A stretch of 64,000 nucleotides of DNA from Epilithonimonas zeae (GTDB lineage: Bacteria; Bacteroidota; Bacteroidia; Flavobacteriales; Weeksellaceae), in NCBI RefSeq assembly GCF_900141765.1, contig NZ_FSRK01000001.1, forward strand, positions 496,001 through 560,000, written 5' to 3'. Positions 62,401-64,000 of the stretch are shown here, in pieces. The notes under the pieces were generated by a model. The model had not been told where the DNA came from. It did no database searches and was given only the letters and a program-made list of their open reading frames with translations. Made by a program: the position numbers and the translations under genes. Positions within the stretch are counted from its first letter, which is position 1, and each line of letters opens with the position of its first letter.

Positions 62401-63944
62401 CGCCGGGTGTTGGTTTGATTTCGCCACCACCACATCACGATATTTATTCGATTGAGGATTTGGCGCAATTGATATTTGATTTGAAAAATGCCAATCGCCA
62501 CGCCAGGATTTCGGTTAAATTAGTATCAAAAGCAGGTGTAGGAACGATTGCTTCCGGCGTTGCAAAAGCAAAAGCTGATCATATTCTGATCTCAGGTTAC
62601 GACGGTGGGACCGGAGCTTCGCCTTTAAGTTCTACAAGGCATACAGGTTTACCGTGGGAATTGGGATTGGCGGAAACTCAGCAAACATTAATCAAAAATA
62701 AACTGCGTCATCGTGTGGCTTTGCAAGTTGATGGTCAGGTGAAAACAGGTCGTGATATCGTCATAGCAACTTTGCTTGGGGCGGAAGAATGGGGGATTTC
62801 GACTTCTGCGTTGATTGTTGAAGGTTGTATTTTGATGCGAAAATGTCACCTTAATACTTGTCCGGTTGGTATTGCTACTCAAAATGAAGAACTGAGGAAA
62901 AAATTCAAAGGAAAACCTGAGCATTTGGTTAGTTATTTCACTTTTTTGGCAATGGAAGTTAGGGAAATTATGGCGAGTTTAGGCTTTAAAACGATTGATG
63001 AAATGGTTGGGCAATCCCAATGTTTGACTACGAAAAAAGATGTTTCATTCTGGAAACACAAACAAATAGATTTGAGTCCTATTTTCTTTAAGTCCGAAAC
63101 TGATTTGCCGATTATTAAAAGTGAAGACCAAGATCACGGGATTTCCGATTCTTTGTCTTGGAAAATGTTGGAGGCTTCACAAAATGCTATTAATGAAAAT
63201 CAAACGGTTGAAGCTGAATTTAATATCAAAAATACTGATAGAACAATCGGAACAATCCTCTCTCACGAAGTTACCAAAAAATATGGCTCGGAAGGAATGT
63301 TTGACAATTCTCTGAAATTTAATTTTAAAGGAACGGCGGGACAAAGTTTTGGAGCGTTTTGCAATAAAGGAATCACGATGATTCTTGAAGGCGATGCTAA
63401 TGATTATTTTGGTAAAGGTCTTTCCGGAGCTAATTTGGTGGTTTTTCCGAATAAAGAATCAGTTATCAAGGCGCATCAAAATAGCATCATCGGAAATGTG
63501 GCTTTGTATGGTGCGACTTCTGGGAGGATTTTTGTGTGCGGAATGGCGGGTGAACGTTTTGCGGTTCGTAATTCTGGTGCAATGGCGGTTGTAGAAGGCG
63601 TTGGTGATCACGGTTGCGAATATATGACAGGAGGAACAGTTTTGATTCTTGGCGGAGTCGGAAGAAACTTTGGAGCTGGAATGAGTGGTGGAATAGCTTA
63701 CGTGTGGGACTTGGAAAGGTCTTTGGAAACTAATTTTAATCCTGATATGGCAGATTTGGAAGAGATTACAGAAAAAGATAAATCAATCATCAAAGATTTG
63801 ATTAATGAACATTTGGAAATGACGAAGAGCGAATTAGCGTCGTATCTTCTAAGTGATTTTGAAAATAATTTGAAACATATCATCAAAGTTTATCCGAGAG
63901 ATTATAAAATGGCGATGGAAAATAAGATAAATGAGTTGAAGTAA
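59412..63944 (+). CDS. gltB: Glutamate synthase large subunit
   Basis: 1510 residues. Makes two glutamates from glutamine and 2-oxoglutarate. The amidotransferase domain begins at DSCGVGFVA, with Cys28 as the expected nucleophile after removal of a short propeptide. A central domain and the FMN barrel follow (QGAKPGEGGQLPG; GYDGGTGASPLSS; TGRDIVIATLLGAEEWG) with the 3Fe-4S cluster Cys in GCILMRKCHLNTCPVG, then a C-terminal GXGXG beta-helix (FNFKGTAGQSFGAF; MTGGTVLILGGVGRNFGAGMSGG). Length is normal for bacterial GltB. The stop overlaps the gltD ATG (TAATG). Confidence 0.97.
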   Translation: MKRARGTSQKSISKNQGLYLPETEFDSCGVGFVANIKGLKSFKIVSDAITMLENMEHRGATGYESNTGDGAGIQIQLPHELLFDEALKYGIDIAEPGQYGVGMLFFPQNNFIRQECKEIIEQSAEKLGLKILGYRPVPVSNIDLGDLAKSVEPVMEMLFVERPFDIETDKDFERKLFVFKNYISHQITSVTSNDPIGFYVASFSCKKLIYKGQLRSVQIRNYFKDLSDPRLRSAFGMVHSRFATNTNPTWSLAQPFRFLAHNGEINTIGGNLNWLKSSEKTFESSNFTAQEMDMILPITKPGQSDSSYLDNMVELLYHSGRSLPHTMMMLIPEAWDGHKQMEDYKKDFYEFHACMMEPWDGPASISFTDGEMIGATLDRNGLRPSRYCVTSDDRVIMASESGALPVDPQKVIKRGRLQPGKMFLVDMKKGEIISDEALKKEICTSRPYRDWLDKMKININELPSPKIRFNKLQSEDIFKYQKAFGYSREDLDVVIKEMAEQGKEPIGSMGFDAPLAVLSEKPQHLSSYFKQLFAQVTNPPIDPIREKLVMSLTTILGGSGNLLEEDKNFAHSIKLDDPILNNEQLEKLRSVDTGKFQSKTIYTYFKTDEKEGTLRKAIDRICRYAIDAVDDGFEVIVLSDRSLDSGHAAIPSLLACSAVHHHLIRKGVRRKIGIVMEVGDVWEVHHFAALLGFGATAINPYLALASIREMFHKNEFGSEIELEKLKNNYRKAVGDGLLKIFSKMGISTLQSYHGAQIFEIIGLNKAVVNTCFTGAISRIDGIGFDEIAKEALTKHFNAFGRKLPQQILEPGGIYQWKPENEYHQFNPQSVHLLQQATWNDRYDIFKKYSRTVNQLSEKASLLRGLMDFKNDRQSISIDEVEPVENILKRFATGAMSFGSISYEAHSTLAIAMNRIGAKSNTGEGGEDEKRYVLDENGNNLRSAIKQVASGRFGVTARYLAEAEELQIKMAQGAKPGEGGQLPGFKVDEWIGKTRHSTPGVGLISPPPHHDIYSIEDLAQLIFDLKNANRHARISVKLVSKAGVGTIASGVAKAKADHILISGYDGGTGASPLSSTRHTGLPWELGLAETQQTLIKNKLRHRVALQVDGQVKTGRDIVIATLLGAEEWGISTSALIVEGCILMRKCHLNTCPVGIATQNEELRKKFKGKPEHLVSYFTFLAMEVREIMASLGFKTIDEMVGQSQCLTTKKDVSFWKHKQIDLSPIFFKSETDLPIIKSEDQDHGISDSLSWKMLEASQNAINENQTVEAEFNIKNTDRTIGTILSHEVTKKYGSEGMFDNSLKFNFKGTAGQSFGAFCNKGITMILEGDANDYFGKGLSGANLVVFPNKESVIKAHQNSIIGNVALYGATSGRIFVCGMAGERFAVRNSGAMAVVEGVGDHGCEYMTGGTVLILGGVGRNFGAGMSGGIAYVWDLERSLETNFNPDMADLEEITEKDKSIIKDLINEHLEMTKSELASYLLSDFENNLKHIIKVYPRDYKMAMENKINELK

Positions 63945-64000
63945 TGGGAAAAACAGATGGATTTTTATTGTACAATAGAGAGTTGCCAAAGAAATTTCCT
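63944..64000 (+). CDS. gltD: Glutamate synthase small subunit (3' end missing)
   Basis: Opens at the ATG overlapping the gltB stop and runs off the window. The 18 complete residues seen, MGKTDGFLLYNRELPKKF, fit the start of GltD (short Gly-Phe-Leu lead followed by R...P). The call rests on position and this short stretch. GltD supplies electrons from NADPH through FAD and 4Fe-4S clusters. Confidence 0.8.
   Translation, partial: MGKTDGFLLYNRELPKKFP

Overview
This 64 kb window comes from the chromosome of a Bacteroidota bacterium, most likely a Chryseobacterium-like member of the Flavobacteriia. The evidence is a SusC/SusD outer-membrane starch system, a type IX secretion sorting domain, AT-rich intergenic DNA, no Shine-Dalgarno-like sites, and many start regions carrying the Bacteroidota -7 promoter motif TAnnTTTG. 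No tRNA, rRNA, CRISPR array, transposase or prophage was recognised.

Layout: 2-967 is the end of a NodT-type efflux channel. 1094-1786 is an AIM24-family gene. 1949-7189 is an AraC-type regulator followed by a three-gene export operon (TolC-like channel, HlyD/EmrA-like adaptor, 14-helix MFS pump). 7443-10156 (minus strand) is a VWA protein plus MoxR-like AAA+ ATPase pair. 10336-13814 holds a methyltransferase, an unknown secreted protein and metG. 14474-29530 is a starch/maltodextrin locus: susC, susD, two SusE/SusF-like lipoproteins, GH97, a bile-acid-symporter-family carrier, a GH13 cyclomaltodextrinase, two small unrelated genes, a MalT-like sugar transporter and a small membrane protein. 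29843-39750 is a branched-chain amino acid operon (leader peptide/attenuator, ilvE, ilvD, ilvB, ilvN, ilvC, a double-ABC ATPase, ilvA). 39953-44829 holds pirin, purD, a Tam-like methyltransferase and guaA. 44892-52072 (minus strand) holds a TPR/HTH regulator, an FMN glutamate-synthase-like protein, a GNAT enzyme, an M1 peptidase and a Dus enzyme. 52158-58868 holds cytochrome c, a GH144-like glucanase, rlmF, a T9SS cargo protein, a secreted protein of unknown role and lysS. 59412-64000 is gltB and the start of gltD.

How the parts fit: the Sus proteins bind starch at the surface and import oligosaccharides, GH13 and GH97 cut them in the periplasm, and the MFS carrier takes maltodextrin or maltose into the cytoplasm. 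No dedicated sugar regulator lies in the window. The ilv operon is preceded by an 18-residue leader peptide with 6 Ile and 2 Val codons and by mutually exclusive antiterminator and terminator hairpins, which is classical transcription attenuation read directly from the sequence.

The most unusual non-coding signal is a dispersed structured element present six times (1793, 7265, 23722, 36596, 42241, 50898). All copies are on the plus strand, with a base-paired foot carrying a 5-nt bulge and an apical stem whose sequence changes from copy to copy while pairing is kept. Several other intergenic inverted-repeat families are also present.
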